Below are positions 8,478 to 17,581 of a stretch of DNA of 64,000 nucleotides, piece by piece. Within the stretch, counting starts at the first letter, position 1; each line of letters begins with the position of its first letter. Both the position numbers and the translations under genes were made by a program. The notes below the pieces were generated by a model. It made no database searches. It worked only from the letters and a program-made list of their open reading frames with translations, and was not told where the DNA came from. The stretch is from Algoriphagus mannitolivorans DSM 15301 (GTDB lineage Bacteria; Bacteroidota; Bacteroidia; Cytophagales; Cyclobacteriaceae), in the NCBI RefSeq assembly GCF_000429425.1, contig NZ_AUBV01000007.1, positions 1 to 64,000 on the forward strand, given 5' to 3'.

Positions 8478-9872
8478 TTAATGTTTGTGACCCATAAATG
8501 CGCCTTGGAATGCTTCATAATAAGCATCCAAATCTTGCATACATCTGTGGTCGTCTTCTTCGGCATTTCTCAGGTAAACTGGCTCTACCATTTCTGTAGC
8601 AGAAACAATTTGTCTCTGGTCATCCTTGTCTTTTTGGATGTCGAAGTATTTCACCCCGTCCACAAAGGTCATCTGAGGCACGGCATATACTGAAAGTGGA
8701 TGATGGTCGAAAATGACCAAGTCAGCTTGTTTACCAACTTCGATAGAACCGATTTTGCTATCTAATCCCAATTGTTTGGCCGGATTGATGGTGATCATTG
8801 CCAAGGCTTCTTCATCTGTCAATCCTCCATACCGTTGGGTTTTTGCAGCCTCATGGTACAAGTGACGGATCAATTCAGCTGAATCGGAATTGATGGATGT
8901 GATCACTCCATTTTTCTGCAAAATCGCAGCGTTGAATGCAGTGGAATAGTAAACTTCCATTTTGTAAGCCCACCAGTCCGCAAAGACTGAGGCTCCCATC
9001 GTATATTCAGCGATTTCTGGAGCTACCTTAAATCCTTCATTGGTATGCTGGAAGACCAGTTTTTTGATTCCAAAGTCTCGGAATACATTGATCATCATGT
9101 AGATTTCATCAGCTCTATAGGAGTGACAGTGTACAATGATTTTTCCATCCAGAATATCCACCAAAGTCTGCAGACGCTCATTGTATGCAGGAGGAGTAAG
9201 GGTGTTTCCTTTTTGGGCTTTTCCTGCATTGTAGGCTTCCCAGGCTTTTTTGTATTGAATAGCTTCGTTAAAGCCATTTCGGATTACCGCCTCAACTCCC
9301 ATTCGGGTTCTTGGCTGGATTCCGTTTCCTCTGCCATGAACACGGGTTGGGTTTTCACCCAATGCGAATTTGATGGTGCGAGGAGCGTCCTGCATGATGA
9401 TGTCTGCTGGATTCGAAGAACCCCAACGATGCTTCAAGGTGGCATTTTGTCCACCAATGACATTGGCAGAACCGTGCATGGCATGAGATACCGTCACTCC
9501 ACCAGCCAAAGCTCGGTAAATTCCAATTTCATAGGGGTTTACCATGTCTTTCATTCGAACTTCAGAAGTGATTGGAGAGGTACCTTCATTGACCACGTCC
9601 AGAGCCACATGGGAGTGTGCATCGATAATTCCCGGCATCAGGAATTTGCCTGTGGCATCGATGGTTTCGACCCCGGCAGGAGCATTTAGGTTTTTTCCGA
9701 TTTGCTTGATCAAACCATCCTGTACCAGGACGTCAGCATTTTCCTGAGTCCCTTGAGTTACTGTGAGTACAGTGGCGTTTTTGATTAAGATATTTCCTTT
9801 AGGTGCTTGGGCAAAAGTCAGGTTCATTCCTAAGCCCAAGAAAGCCGAAAGTATTAGAGTTAGCTTTTTCAT
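8478..9872 (-). CDS. Exported metal-dependent amidohydrolase (imidazolonepropionase-like)
   Basis: 464 residues with signal peptide (MKKLTLILSAFLGLGMNLTFAQ). This is the catalytically complete member of the trio: HxH at H86/H88 in GIIDAHSHV, a candidate carboxylated lysine K168, histidines H248/H250 in IIVHCHS and H276 in FQHTNEG, and the terminal metal aspartate D330 in SINSDSAE. Members of this group hydrolyse cyclic amides, hydantoins or dipeptides, and the substrate cannot be read from sequence. It starts three bases after the stop of the first amidohydrolase and is followed 20 bases later by the third, so the three are almost certainly co-transcribed and possibly form one periplasmic assembly. 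Confidence 0.9.
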   Translation of the reverse strand: MKKLTLILSAFLGLGMNLTFAQAPKGNILIKNATVLTVTQGTQENADVLVQDGLIKQIGKNLNAPAGVETIDATGKFLMPGIIDAHSHVALDVVNEGTSPITSEVRMKDMVNPYEIGIYRALAGGVTVSHAMHGSANVIGGQNATLKHRWGSSNPADIIMQDAPRTIKFALGENPTRVHGRGNGIQPRTRMGVEAVIRNGFNEAIQYKKAWEAYNAGKAQKGNTLTPPAYNERLQTLVDILDGKIIVHCHSYRADEIYMMINVFRDFGIKKLVFQHTNEGFKVAPEIAEYTMGASVFADWWAYKMEVYYSTAFNAAILQKNGVITSINSDSAELIRHLYHEAAKTQRYGGLTDEEALAMITINPAKQLGLDSKIGSIEVGKQADLVIFDHHPLSVYAVPQMTFVDGVKYFDIQKDKDDQRQIVSATEMVEPVYLRNAEEDDHRCMQDLDAYYEAFQGAFMGHKH

Positions 9873-9875
9873 CTT

Positions 9876-11573
9876 TTAGTCATTTAGGCTTGGTGAGGCA
9901 AGTTTTGCTTTGATCGGGAAAGACCCAAATTGTGCCACAGACATGGTTCCTTCCATGGAGCTTCCATTGACATCTCCAGAGATATTTACGGTCAGGTTCA
10001 TTCCTTCTGCTGCTACATTGAAATCAAAGGATAGTCTATTACCGCTGAATGAAACATTTTTGATTGGGGAAGAAATCTTTCCGGATCCGGATGGATCATC
10101 ATAGGTGATAGAACCGGAGTACTCTGAGCCTTCTTTTTTCAGGATTATTTCTCCACCATTCGATCCTGCTGGAGTTTCGGAGGTGTATTCCCAAGTGCCT
10201 TCAATTTTAACAGTTCCGCCATTTTCGGATTTACCATTGCTGGCAGCAGCTTTTTTCTTGATCTCATAGTCAAATACAAAACCGTCAGCAATCACGTGCT
10301 TTACCTGTGCTCCTTCTTTGAAAAGAGAATCGGTCAAGATCACCATATTGGCCATTTTTCCCTTTTCAAGGGTGCCAGCCACTCTGTTGATGCCCAAAAT
10401 TGAAGCGGGGTTGGTGGTCAACGCGGCCAAGGCAGCTTTCTCACTCAATCCATTTTCAACCATCGCCTTCAAGGCTTTGTGAGCATCTCCGGCTTTTGCA
10501 TCGATAGTAGAGAAGGCAAAAGGAATACCTGCTTTTTCCAACAAAGAAGCCTGCTTCAATGCTTGATCGTAAGCTTCTTTTACTCTTGCATATTGAGCTT
10601 TGGTCGCTTCAGGAACACCTTCTTCCTTTTGTGCTTTCAAAGCCTTGTCGTCAGGAATTGAGAGTTTGATCAACACAGGAACATTGGAAGACTTAATCAA
10701 GTCGATCACAGGTTCATAATATTCCAAACCAGTCAACACCAATTTGAACCCAAGTTCTTTCTGAAGGGAAATTGCTCTACGGATTTCCAAATCATTGGTA
10801 ACACTAAAAATCACAGGGATTTGCTTTTGTACCACAGCAGCCATTCCTGATTCGGTAGGAGTAGTCTGTGGTCTGCTAACGCCAGTGGTAGAAGCAAAGA
10901 GTTTTTCATGCTCTAAGGCATAGGAGGAATTTTGATAGACGTCTCTAAACTTGGCCATTACCCCAACGGCAGTTGCAGGATACATACCTCTAGAACCTCT
11001 AAAGTTGGCTGCAAGAGCGGTATTAAGTTGGAGAAGGTTGGTAGATTGAGGGTCACCCAATACCATGATCGCCGCTTTTCCGGGAATCATTCCTCCTTCA
11101 GGGAGAATTTGGCTCATCGTAAAACCGGCTTTTCTCCAATCTTCTACCTGACTTGCGTTGGAAGAATATTGATCTGTGACAGATCTCCAAGGGGTGATTC
11201 CGGCGATTTCATCGGGAGGATTGGAATTGACCATGTCTTTTGGTCTTTCCGGATCTTTGGGACGGGTCACGCCCATGTTGCCAGCTCCGTCAATGAAGCC
11301 TGGATAGATAAATAGGGAGTCACCTGCAATTATTTGTGCCTCTTTGGGAATCTGGACTCCAGATCCAGCTCCCTGGATCACGCCGTCTTTAATCAGAACT
11401 GTGCCTTTGACACCAGCCTGACCTGGAGCAGAAAACAAGGTGGCATTGGTAATTGCATAGGTGCCGGTCACTCTTCGCTTTCCCGTGGGGTCACTTTGTG
11501 CCCAGGAAGCTTGGGTGATAAATCCGGCAACCAGCAAGCCAAGCAAGCCAGCTTTCAGAATTTGTTTTTTCAT
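9876..11573 (-). CDS. Exported amidohydrolase-superfamily protein with C-terminal beta domain, HxH lost
   Basis: 565 residues, signal peptide MKKQILKAGLLGLLVAGFITQASWAQ. The amidohydrolase body spans about residues 35-440. The position equivalent to DAHSH reads DGAGN (95-99), so the first-metal histidines are replaced by A97 and N99. Residues about 450-565 form an added beta-rich domain (KIEGTWEYTSETPAG, then GEIILKKEGSEYSGSITYD) of the kind that may bind a partner or ligand. It is the first gene of the three-gene operon. Together with the equally HxH-less third gene it flanks the single intact enzyme. A pseudo-enzyme role is inferred; a one-metal hydrolase using other ligands is possible. 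Confidence 0.85.
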   Translation of the reverse strand: MKKQILKAGLLGLLVAGFITQASWAQSDPTGKRRVTGTYAITNATLFSAPGQAGVKGTVLIKDGVIQGAGSGVQIPKEAQIIAGDSLFIYPGFIDGAGNMGVTRPKDPERPKDMVNSNPPDEIAGITPWRSVTDQYSSNASQVEDWRKAGFTMSQILPEGGMIPGKAAIMVLGDPQSTNLLQLNTALAANFRGSRGMYPATAVGVMAKFRDVYQNSSYALEHEKLFASTTGVSRPQTTPTESGMAAVVQKQIPVIFSVTNDLEIRRAISLQKELGFKLVLTGLEYYEPVIDLIKSSNVPVLIKLSIPDDKALKAQKEEGVPEATKAQYARVKEAYDQALKQASLLEKAGIPFAFSTIDAKAGDAHKALKAMVENGLSEKAALAALTTNPASILGINRVAGTLEKGKMANMVILTDSLFKEGAQVKHVIADGFVFDYEIKKKAAASNGKSENGGTVKIEGTWEYTSETPAGSNGGEIILKKEGSEYSGSITYDDPSGSGKISSPIKNVSFSGNRLSFDFNVAAEGMNLTVNISGDVNGSSMEGTMSVAQFGSFPIKAKLASPSLND

Positions 11574-11750
11574 GCGATTGATGGTTATTCTTCAATCAGC
11601 AAGCTAACAAAAGGCTTTTTACCATCTAGCGACAATTATTTTTTCAAACTTTTTTTTTGATCAATGGCAGTATTTAAATTTTGAAATGCGATTTGTTGAG
11701 TCTGTGATGCATGGTAATTTTATTTTCTTTCTTTGAATGGCAAAAACCGC

Positions 11751-11779
11751 TTGTAAATCTGAATGGGATAGTATCTTTA
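11751..11779 (+). promoter_or_regulatory. Candidate promoter of the exopolysaccharide-like operon
   Basis: A TTG (11751-11753) and TATCTTTA (11772-11779), spaced 18 bases, resemble the Bacteroidota -33/-7 pair (TTTG, TAnnTTTG) with one mismatch in the -7 element. It would start transcription close to the receiver gene at 11799. Confidence 0.4.
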
Positions 11780-11798
11780 TCATTCGTTTCACCCTATT

Positions 11799-12158
11799 AT
11801 GAAGAAAATCCTGATTATCGAGGACGATTTATTGATTTCCAGTCTGGTACAGTTTAGATTAAAAAAAGATGGCTATGAAACCCATTTGGTCAAAGATGGG
11901 AATGAAGGCATCAAAGCAATCGACACGCTAAACCCAGACCTAATAATCACTGATGTGATGATGCCGTTCAGAAGTGGTATCGAGATCATCCATCATGCAA
12001 AAAAATCACAGCCTCATACGCCGATTATCGTTCTGAGCTCTTTGGGAGAAGAGGAACAGGTCGTATTGGAGGCTTTCAATCTTGGGGTGGCTGATTTTGT
12101 CCCGAAGCCATTCAACCCTAATGAATTGGCGATAAGGGTCAAACGGGCCTTAAGCTAA
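11799..12158 (+). CDS. Stand-alone response-regulator receiver protein
   Basis: 119 residues, a complete CheY-like receiver with nothing attached. The acid pocket (E8-D9-D10), phospho-acceptor D52 (IITDVMM), switch residue S80 and K103 (VPKPF) are all present. With no output domain it must act by binding a partner. It is the first gene of a five-gene same-strand run, with only six bases before the HEAT-repeat membrane protein. Control of polysaccharide synthesis by phosphorylation is a reasonable inference. No histidine kinase is adjacent, so the cognate kinase is elsewhere. Confidence 0.9.
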   Translation: MKKILIIEDDLLISSLVQFRLKKDGYETHLVKDGNEGIKAIDTLNPDLIITDVMMPFRSGIEIIHHAKKSQPHTPIIVLSSLGEEEQVVLEAFNLGVADFVPKPFNPNELAIRVKRALS

Positions 12159-12164
12159 TACTGA

Positions 12165-13721
12165 ATGAAGAAAACTTTACTTTCCATTCTTCTGGGATTT
12201 TGCATTTCCATTGGGAAGTTATCGGCTCAGGACATTCTGCCCAAGGATAGTTCTGAATGGATTAATTTTCTGCAAATCCAAAATCAAATCCCAGGTTTGG
12301 GCTATCAACTTGTTTTCCCTCCAAGTTTGGATAGCCTCGAAGTACAAACTCTCAAGCTGGATCTGACTAAGTCTGATTCTGGATGGGTTAGCGGAATCAG
12401 GGAGGACTTCAGTCTTCTGGCTCAAGTTGAGTCTGATAGGGTCAATTTCAAGCTTTTATATTTTATTTTTTCGTCTCAAAACTCAGAAGAGGCAGTCCGT
12501 GAGTATATCTCCAACCTAATGAGAAATGGGGATTTTGATCCTGTCACTCAAAAAGTAAAACCCAAAGAAGATTTGGTAGCTTTGGCTGTCAAATCCCCCT
12601 ACGCTCCAGTATTCGGCAATCGCTATACTTTTACTGCTGACTTGAAGCTCTTTGTGGTTACTTTGATTATTGGGTTCTTTTTTATCACAGCCCTCCTGAT
12701 GATCATTTCGATGTTGATCTTAAAAGCAAGGAAAAACCGTCGAGAGATTTTGAAGAAAGAATACGAGGAGATGATCGTGGATCCATTGACCAACTTACTT
12801 TTTGAAAAAGAACTGGAGGAGCTTTCAAAAATGAAAAAAGCCGATTATGATCCGTTCTTTCCTCTAAACTATTTGTCCAAGCCTCTTTATCAAGATGTGT
12901 TGATCCATAGCATTATCGGTCTCAACAAGAAAATGAAGGGCGAATTCAAGGAAAAACTGAAGGCTATTTATCATCAACTTGGCCTTGACAAGGTCTCGGC
13001 GGCGAAAATCAGAAAATCCAAATGGCATATTGTCTCTGAGGGTTTAGTGGAAATCAACGAAATGGATCTGGTAGAATGTCTCCAGGATGTCAAAAAGCTG
13101 TCTGATTCTTCCAACTTCCATGTGAGATCTTTGGCTGTCTCTGCCCTTCTTAATCTTTCTGAAAAATCAGATTTATCCTTTTTGAGAGACCAGACCTATC
13201 CATTATCGGATTGGCAGCAGATGAATTATCTGAGAATCATCAAGTTTGTCAGTGCTCAAAAGCAACTCAAAATTGAGATGCTTTTTGATTCCAAAAACAA
13301 GAGTATCCGGATTTTTGGAATAAAGCTGGTTAGAATCCTGGGTAGAGTGGATTTGTTGGAAAGACTGGCTTCAATAGCATCTCAGGCAAGCACGGAAGAA
13401 AAAATAGAAATTCTAAAGGCCTATCAAGAAATCGGTGCCCATATGGAGGTGGACTTTATCAACCAATGCCTTCAGGAAGAGGATTTGGAGCTTGTCGAGC
13501 AGGCCATTGAGACCGCAAAGTCCCTAGGTGACGAGAATTCAGTGATTTTACTTTCGGAGTTATTTCAAAATACCGATGACTTTTCTACTCAGCTATTAAT
13601 TCTGAAGAGTATCTATGAATTGGACAAAGGGAAATTTGATGAGATGACTCTCAATAAGGAAGATTCCTCTCGGTTAAAAATCAGAAACCACGTTTTAGAT
13701 CCCAAGCTAGTCTATGTATAG
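12165..13721 (+). CDS. Membrane-anchored HEAT-repeat protein of unknown function
   Basis: 518 residues. A signal peptide (MKKTLLSILLGFCISIGKLSAQ) is followed by a short periplasmic part, one transmembrane helix (about 163-188, LFVVTLIIGFFFITALLMII), and a cytoplasmic part of about 320 residues. That part is made of helical pairs of the HEAT type (for example HVRSLAVSALLNLSEKSD and KSIRIFGIKLVRILGRVDLL). Such repeats are protein-binding scaffolds. Its place between a lone receiver and a membrane synthase suggests it relays the receiver signal to the glycosyltransferase. The gene overlaps the glycosyltransferase gene by eight bases, indicating tight co-expression. I do not recognise a named family. 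Confidence 0.8.
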   Translation: MKKTLLSILLGFCISIGKLSAQDILPKDSSEWINFLQIQNQIPGLGYQLVFPPSLDSLEVQTLKLDLTKSDSGWVSGIREDFSLLAQVESDRVNFKLLYFIFSSQNSEEAVREYISNLMRNGDFDPVTQKVKPKEDLVALAVKSPYAPVFGNRYTFTADLKLFVVTLIIGFFFITALLMIISMLILKARKNRREILKKEYEEMIVDPLTNLLFEKELEELSKMKKADYDPFFPLNYLSKPLYQDVLIHSIIGLNKKMKGEFKEKLKAIYHQLGLDKVSAAKIRKSKWHIVSEGLVEINEMDLVECLQDVKKLSDSSNFHVRSLAVSALLNLSEKSDLSFLRDQTYPLSDWQQMNYLRIIKFVSAQKQLKIEMLFDSKNKSIRIFGIKLVRILGRVDLLERLASIASQASTEEKIEILKAYQEIGAHMEVDFINQCLQEEDLELVEQAIETAKSLGDENSVILLSELFQNTDDFSTQLLILKSIYELDKGKFDEMTLNKEDSSRLKIRNHVLDPKLVYV

Positions 13722-15174
13722 TTTTCTGTTTTACCTGATATTAGAAGTGGTGGGATGGATGTTTTTGATCCTTAGCTTCTTGGTGATTTCTGTCAATATG
13801 GTCATGATGATCCTCAGTTCCTTGGAAATGAGAGATTACCTACGCAAAAATCAATTTGCAGATTATGGAGATATCATCACCTCTCCCATAGCGCCTGGAG
13901 TTTCCATCCTAGCTCCTGCATTCAATGAGGGGCAGACCATTGTCCAGAATGTAAAAAGCTTGCTGTCACTCCATTATGGAAAATTTGAAGTGATTGTCAT
14001 CAATGATGGTTCCAAGGATGATACTTTGGAAAAGCTCATAACCTCCTTTGAACTGGAGAAAAGTGATTTTGCTTACCATCCAGACATTGATACACAGGCT
14101 GTACGTGGAGTTTACAAATCTCCCAACAGGTCATATCGTAGATTGATTGTCATTGATAAGGAAAATGGCGGCAAAGCAGATGCTCTGAACACAGGGATCA
14201 ATGTTGCCAACATGGAGCTTTTGGCCTGTATAGATGTGGATTGTATTCTTTCCAGTGACTCCATTTCCAGAATGGTACGTCCATTCATGGAGGAGACCAA
14301 TAAGAAAGTCATTGCCGTTGGCGGTGTGATCGGTATTGCCAATAACTGTGATGTTCAAGACGGTACGGTAACGACCTACAGAGTTCCGGATACTACTTTG
14401 GGAAGATTTCAGGTAATTGAATATTTCAGAGCTTTCCTAATGGGTAGAATGGCATGGGCTAGGGTAAATGGCTTGATGCTGATCTCAGGGGCTTTTGGTT
14501 TTTTCCGAACAGATATTGTCCGAAAGGTTGGGGGATATTTTCCAAAAACAGTAGGCGAGGACATGGAATTGATCGTCCGAATGAGACGATTTATGTGCGA
14601 GGAAAAAATCCCTTACAAGGTAGGGTACGTTCCTGACCCACTATGTTGGACTGAAGTTCCTGAAAACAAAGATGTTCTTGCCCGTCAGAGAAACAGATGG
14701 ATGAGAGGAACTATCGAGACCTTACAACTCCACCGCAAAATCAAACTCAATCCCAAATATGGAATAATTGGGACTGTGACCTATCCTTTCTGGTCTTTGT
14801 TTGAGAAAAATGCACCAATTCTGGAAATAACCGGATTGATCTATACCTCCATTCTGATTTTTGTGGGGGACTTCAGTGCAGTCTACTTTATCGCACTTTT
14901 GATAATGATGTATTTGCTATCTCTGTTAGTATCCTCTTTCAGTGTGTTGTACGAACAGATCGCATTCAACCATTACAAGGACAAAAAAGATTTAAGAAAG
15001 CTAATTTGGATGATTCTTACCGAGCCATTATGGATGCATCCGATGGTAGTTTGGTGGGGATTGAAGGGCCATTGGGACTTTATTAAAGGGAAAGGCGGAT
15101 GGGGTTCTATGATTCGAAAAGGCTTCAAGACCGCCGAGGATAAAAGGAATTTAAGCACCCAATCTACATCTTGA
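13714..15174 (+). CDS. Processive family-2 glycosyltransferase (PgaC/cellulose-synthase type)
   Basis: 486 residues. One N-terminal membrane segment (about 8-35), a cytoplasmic GT-A domain, then several C-terminal membrane helices (about 355-430). Catalytic motifs of processive GT2 enzymes are complete: D98 in VINDGSKDDT, the DVD metal motif at 174-176, the ED general-base pair at 282-283, and QRNRW at 325-329, the (Q/R)xxRW signature of polymerising synthases. It should polymerise a beta-linked sugar and move the chain across the inner membrane. The sugar cannot be told from sequence; PNAG, cellulose-like and other polymers all use this fold. No separate deacetylase or BcsB-like gene follows. 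It overlaps its neighbours on both sides by a few bases. Confidence 0.9.
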   Translation: MYSFLFYLILEVVGWMFLILSFLVISVNMVMMILSSLEMRDYLRKNQFADYGDIITSPIAPGVSILAPAFNEGQTIVQNVKSLLSLHYGKFEVIVINDGSKDDTLEKLITSFELEKSDFAYHPDIDTQAVRGVYKSPNRSYRRLIVIDKENGGKADALNTGINVANMELLACIDVDCILSSDSISRMVRPFMEETNKKVIAVGGVIGIANNCDVQDGTVTTYRVPDTTLGRFQVIEYFRAFLMGRMAWARVNGLMLISGAFGFFRTDIVRKVGGYFPKTVGEDMELIVRMRRFMCEEKIPYKVGYVPDPLCWTEVPENKDVLARQRNRWMRGTIETLQLHRKIKLNPKYGIIGTVTYPFWSLFEKNAPILEITGLIYTSILIFVGDFSAVYFIALLIMMYLLSLLVSSFSVLYEQIAFNHYKDKKDLRKLIWMILTEPLWMHPMVVWWGLKGHWDFIKGKGGWGSMIRKGFKTAEDKRNLSTQSTS

Positions 15175-16394
15175 TGAAAAAGATTGCATTGATATTTTTA
15201 GTGGTTTTTGGCTCCTTTGGGGTAAAAGCTCAGGATTCCTTTGATCCGGATGAGTTACTTCTGCAAGCTAGAAAGCTCATCCTTGACGGTAAATACAGCG
15301 AAGGTAGAAAAATTGCCTTTCGGGCCTTGAATCAATATCCGACCTACGCAGATATTCTGATTCTGGTGGGAAGGAGCTATGCCTGGGAAGGTAAAAATGA
15401 CTCAGCTAGTATCTACTTGGACAAAGCCGTTCTGGCTTCGCCAACCTATGCAGATGCCTATGTTGCCAGTCTGGATAACCTTCTTTGGTCAGATCAATTG
15501 ACAGAGGCAGAATCTCTCATTACCAAAGCCAAATCTAACTTCAATCCTTTGCCAAATGAGATTGCCTATCGTGAATCCCGGATTTACTACTATCAGGAGA
15601 AATATGATGAGGCCTACGGAGTGGTCGAGCCATTATTCGAAAAAGGCTTTCAGATAGAAGGGATTTTAGGATATATGCAAAATCTCCAACGACTTCGAAA
15701 AACCAATGCCATAGGAGCCACCTATGATTACGATACTTTTTTCGGAGACATTGGGATTTGGAATACCTGGTCCTTTTACGGTAGAACCAGGACTGATCTG
15801 ACAGGAGCTCTTATCGCCCGAGTGACTCAGTCCACTCGTTTTGATGGCTTTGGTACGCTGTATGAACTGGATGCCTATCCTTCTATCGGAAAAAACGGAT
15901 ATGCCTATTTAAACCTTGGAGGTTCCAGCGCCACTTTTTTTCCAAAACTGAGGTTTGGAGCATCTTATTACCATAATCTCCCTAAGGCGTGGGAAATCGA
16001 AGGGGGATATAGATATCTCGGATTTTCAGAAGCTACCCATATGATTACCAGTTCGGTAGGGAAATATGTAGGAAACTGGTGGATTAACTTCAGAGCCAAT
16101 GTAATTCCCTCTGAAGGGCAGGTAAGCACATCCGGTCAGCTTCAGGCGAGATACTATTTCAAGACTGCTGAGGACTTTTTCAGTATACAAGTGGGCTCGG
16201 GAGTTTCCCCAGACGAGGAAACCCGAGACCAAAGCCAATTGCTCAACTCCTATCGCTTGAGGGTAGGCTATCAGCAGCTGATCTCACCCAAATTCATGAT
16301 TTATGGATTTACCGGGTTTAGTAGAGATGAATTGAGTGCTGATAAATTCAGAAACAACTTCAACCTTTCTCTGGGAACAGAATACAGGTTTTAA
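15171..16394 (+). CDS. YaiO-type outer-membrane protein: TPR region plus beta-barrel
   Basis: 407 residues, signal peptide ending VKAQ (starts ATG 15174; an ATG one codon earlier overlaps the synthase stop). Residues about 25-175 form tetratricopeptide-like helical repeats (YSEGRKIAFRALNQYPTYADILILVGRSYAWEG). Residues about 180-407 are amphipathic beta strands rich in Tyr/Gly that end in phenylalanine (LGTEYRF), as in outer-membrane barrels. This layout matches the YaiO family. TPR plus barrel is also the layout of polymer exporters such as PgaA and BcsC. In this operon it is the obvious candidate for the export pore of the polymer made by the upstream synthase; that role is inferred. Confidence 0.82.
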   Translation: MMKKIALIFLVVFGSFGVKAQDSFDPDELLLQARKLILDGKYSEGRKIAFRALNQYPTYADILILVGRSYAWEGKNDSASIYLDKAVLASPTYADAYVASLDNLLWSDQLTEAESLITKAKSNFNPLPNEIAYRESRIYYYQEKYDEAYGVVEPLFEKGFQIEGILGYMQNLQRLRKTNAIGATYDYDTFFGDIGIWNTWSFYGRTRTDLTGALIARVTQSTRFDGFGTLYELDAYPSIGKNGYAYLNLGGSSATFFPKLRFGASYYHNLPKAWEIEGGYRYLGFSEATHMITSSVGKYVGNWWINFRANVIPSEGQVSTSGQLQARYYFKTAEDFFSIQVGSGVSPDEETRDQSQLLNSYRLRVGYQQLISPKFMIYGFTGFSRDELSADKFRNNFNLSLGTEYRF

Positions 16395-16405
16395 ATCAGG
16401 TAGAA

Positions 16406-17575
16406 ATGAAAGAAGAATTAAAACTTGTCCTTTCTAGATTTTGGCCGGTTCTATTGCTAGTAATTGGAGTTCCATTGCTCAGTTTTGGAATCTGGACCTT
16501 GTTCCCTTCCAAAAACTTGGAGGTTTTAGTCATAGATAAAACTGTCCCATTCAGTAATTACCGAGAGCATGCCGGGATCATATGGGCTTTAAATCATGAT
16601 AAATTCACCCCATCCTCTGGAGAGATGTATTCAGTGGATAAAGATTATCTTGGTTTTTTTCCATCAGGAAAAGAGGACTTAGGAACCAAATTGGATTTTT
16701 CTGAAAAAACTCCTGCCCAGATTAAAGAGGAGGTCAAAAAAAAGGATGTCATATTCTTTGCGGATACTTACGGGGTTTTTGAAAATGATTTCAAAAAACA
16801 AAAAGACTTCCGTGCGGGTAAGAAAATCTATGGGGGCTTAAATCAAAGTGATATTGAAATCATCAGAGCAGCTAAGGAAGAAGGAAAAGTTTTGATCGCT
16901 GAATTTAACAGTATGGCTTCTCCTACGACCGATTTTTTGAGATCTGAATTTGAAAATCAGATGGGCATCAAATGGACTGGCTGGATCGGAAGACATTTTG
17001 ATGAAATGGACACGATCGTGGATGCTGAAATACCAAAGTGGCTGATCCAGCAGTACAAGCAAAACGGAAGATCATGGAACTTCTCTGGACCGGGGTTAGT
17101 CTTTGTAAAAGATACAGGGGAAATCGAAGTTTTTAATTTCGGTAAAGACTTTGAAAGTAAGACTCCCACCATTCGTACCCAAAAAGTCAATAAACATGGC
17201 TATAAACTTCCTCAGGTAGTACCTTATCCGGATTGGTTTGATGTAGTGTTGATTGAGCGGGATTATCAGGTGATTTCGTACTACGATATTGGACCTACGA
17301 ATGAAGGATTGCAGAGGCTAAGAAGTATGGGGCTACCGAGATTTTTCCCTGCGGCTATTTACAGAGAAATCAATGGAGGAAAGCAATATTACTTTTCAGG
17401 GGATTTTTCGGATATGGAAAATAATTTGGGATCTCCTTATTATGCCGGACTTCCGTATCTCTGGAGAGGTTTTTATGTAGTAGCTGACCATACCAACCGG
17501 CAAAGCTTTTTTTGGAACTATTATCAACCTCTAATCTCGCAGATTTTCGAGGATGTTCACCGGTCCAAAAAATAA
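16406..17575 (+). CDS. Membrane-anchored protein of unknown function in the polysaccharide operon
   Basis: 389 residues. One N-terminal membrane anchor (about 12-33, FWPVLLLVIGVPLLSFGIWTLF) and a large periplasmic domain. The start of that domain looks like an alternating beta/alpha fold (LEVLVIDKTV, DVIFFADTYGVF, IEIIRAAKEEGKVLIAEFNSM), reminiscent of glutamine-amidotransferase or ThuA-like folds, but no catalytic triad is evident. The C-terminal half is rich in Tyr/Trp/Phe and charged residues, which would suit a carbohydrate-binding or modifying protein. It follows the YaiO-type gene by 11 bases and ends the run, six bases from the convergent phosphotransferase gene. I recognise no family. 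Trimming, modification or co-polymerase roles are equally possible. Confidence 0.7.
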   Translation: MKEELKLVLSRFWPVLLLVIGVPLLSFGIWTLFPSKNLEVLVIDKTVPFSNYREHAGIIWALNHDKFTPSSGEMYSVDKDYLGFFPSGKEDLGTKLDFSEKTPAQIKEEVKKKDVIFFADTYGVFENDFKKQKDFRAGKKIYGGLNQSDIEIIRAAKEEGKVLIAEFNSMASPTTDFLRSEFENQMGIKWTGWIGRHFDEMDTIVDAEIPKWLIQQYKQNGRSWNFSGPGLVFVKDTGEIEVFNFGKDFESKTPTIRTQKVNKHGYKLPQVVPYPDWFDVVLIERDYQVISYYDIGPTNEGLQRLRSMGLPRFFPAAIYREINGGKQYYFSGDFSDMENNLGSPYYAGLPYLWRGFYVVADHTNRQSFFWNYYQPLISQIFEDVHRSKK

Positions 17576-17581
17576 TTTGAC

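Noticed and set aside
9045-9689. A 214-codon plus-strand frame opposite the intact amidohydrolase
   Set aside because: Antisense of a well-supported gene; composition is Ser/Phe/His-rich as expected from a shadow frame.
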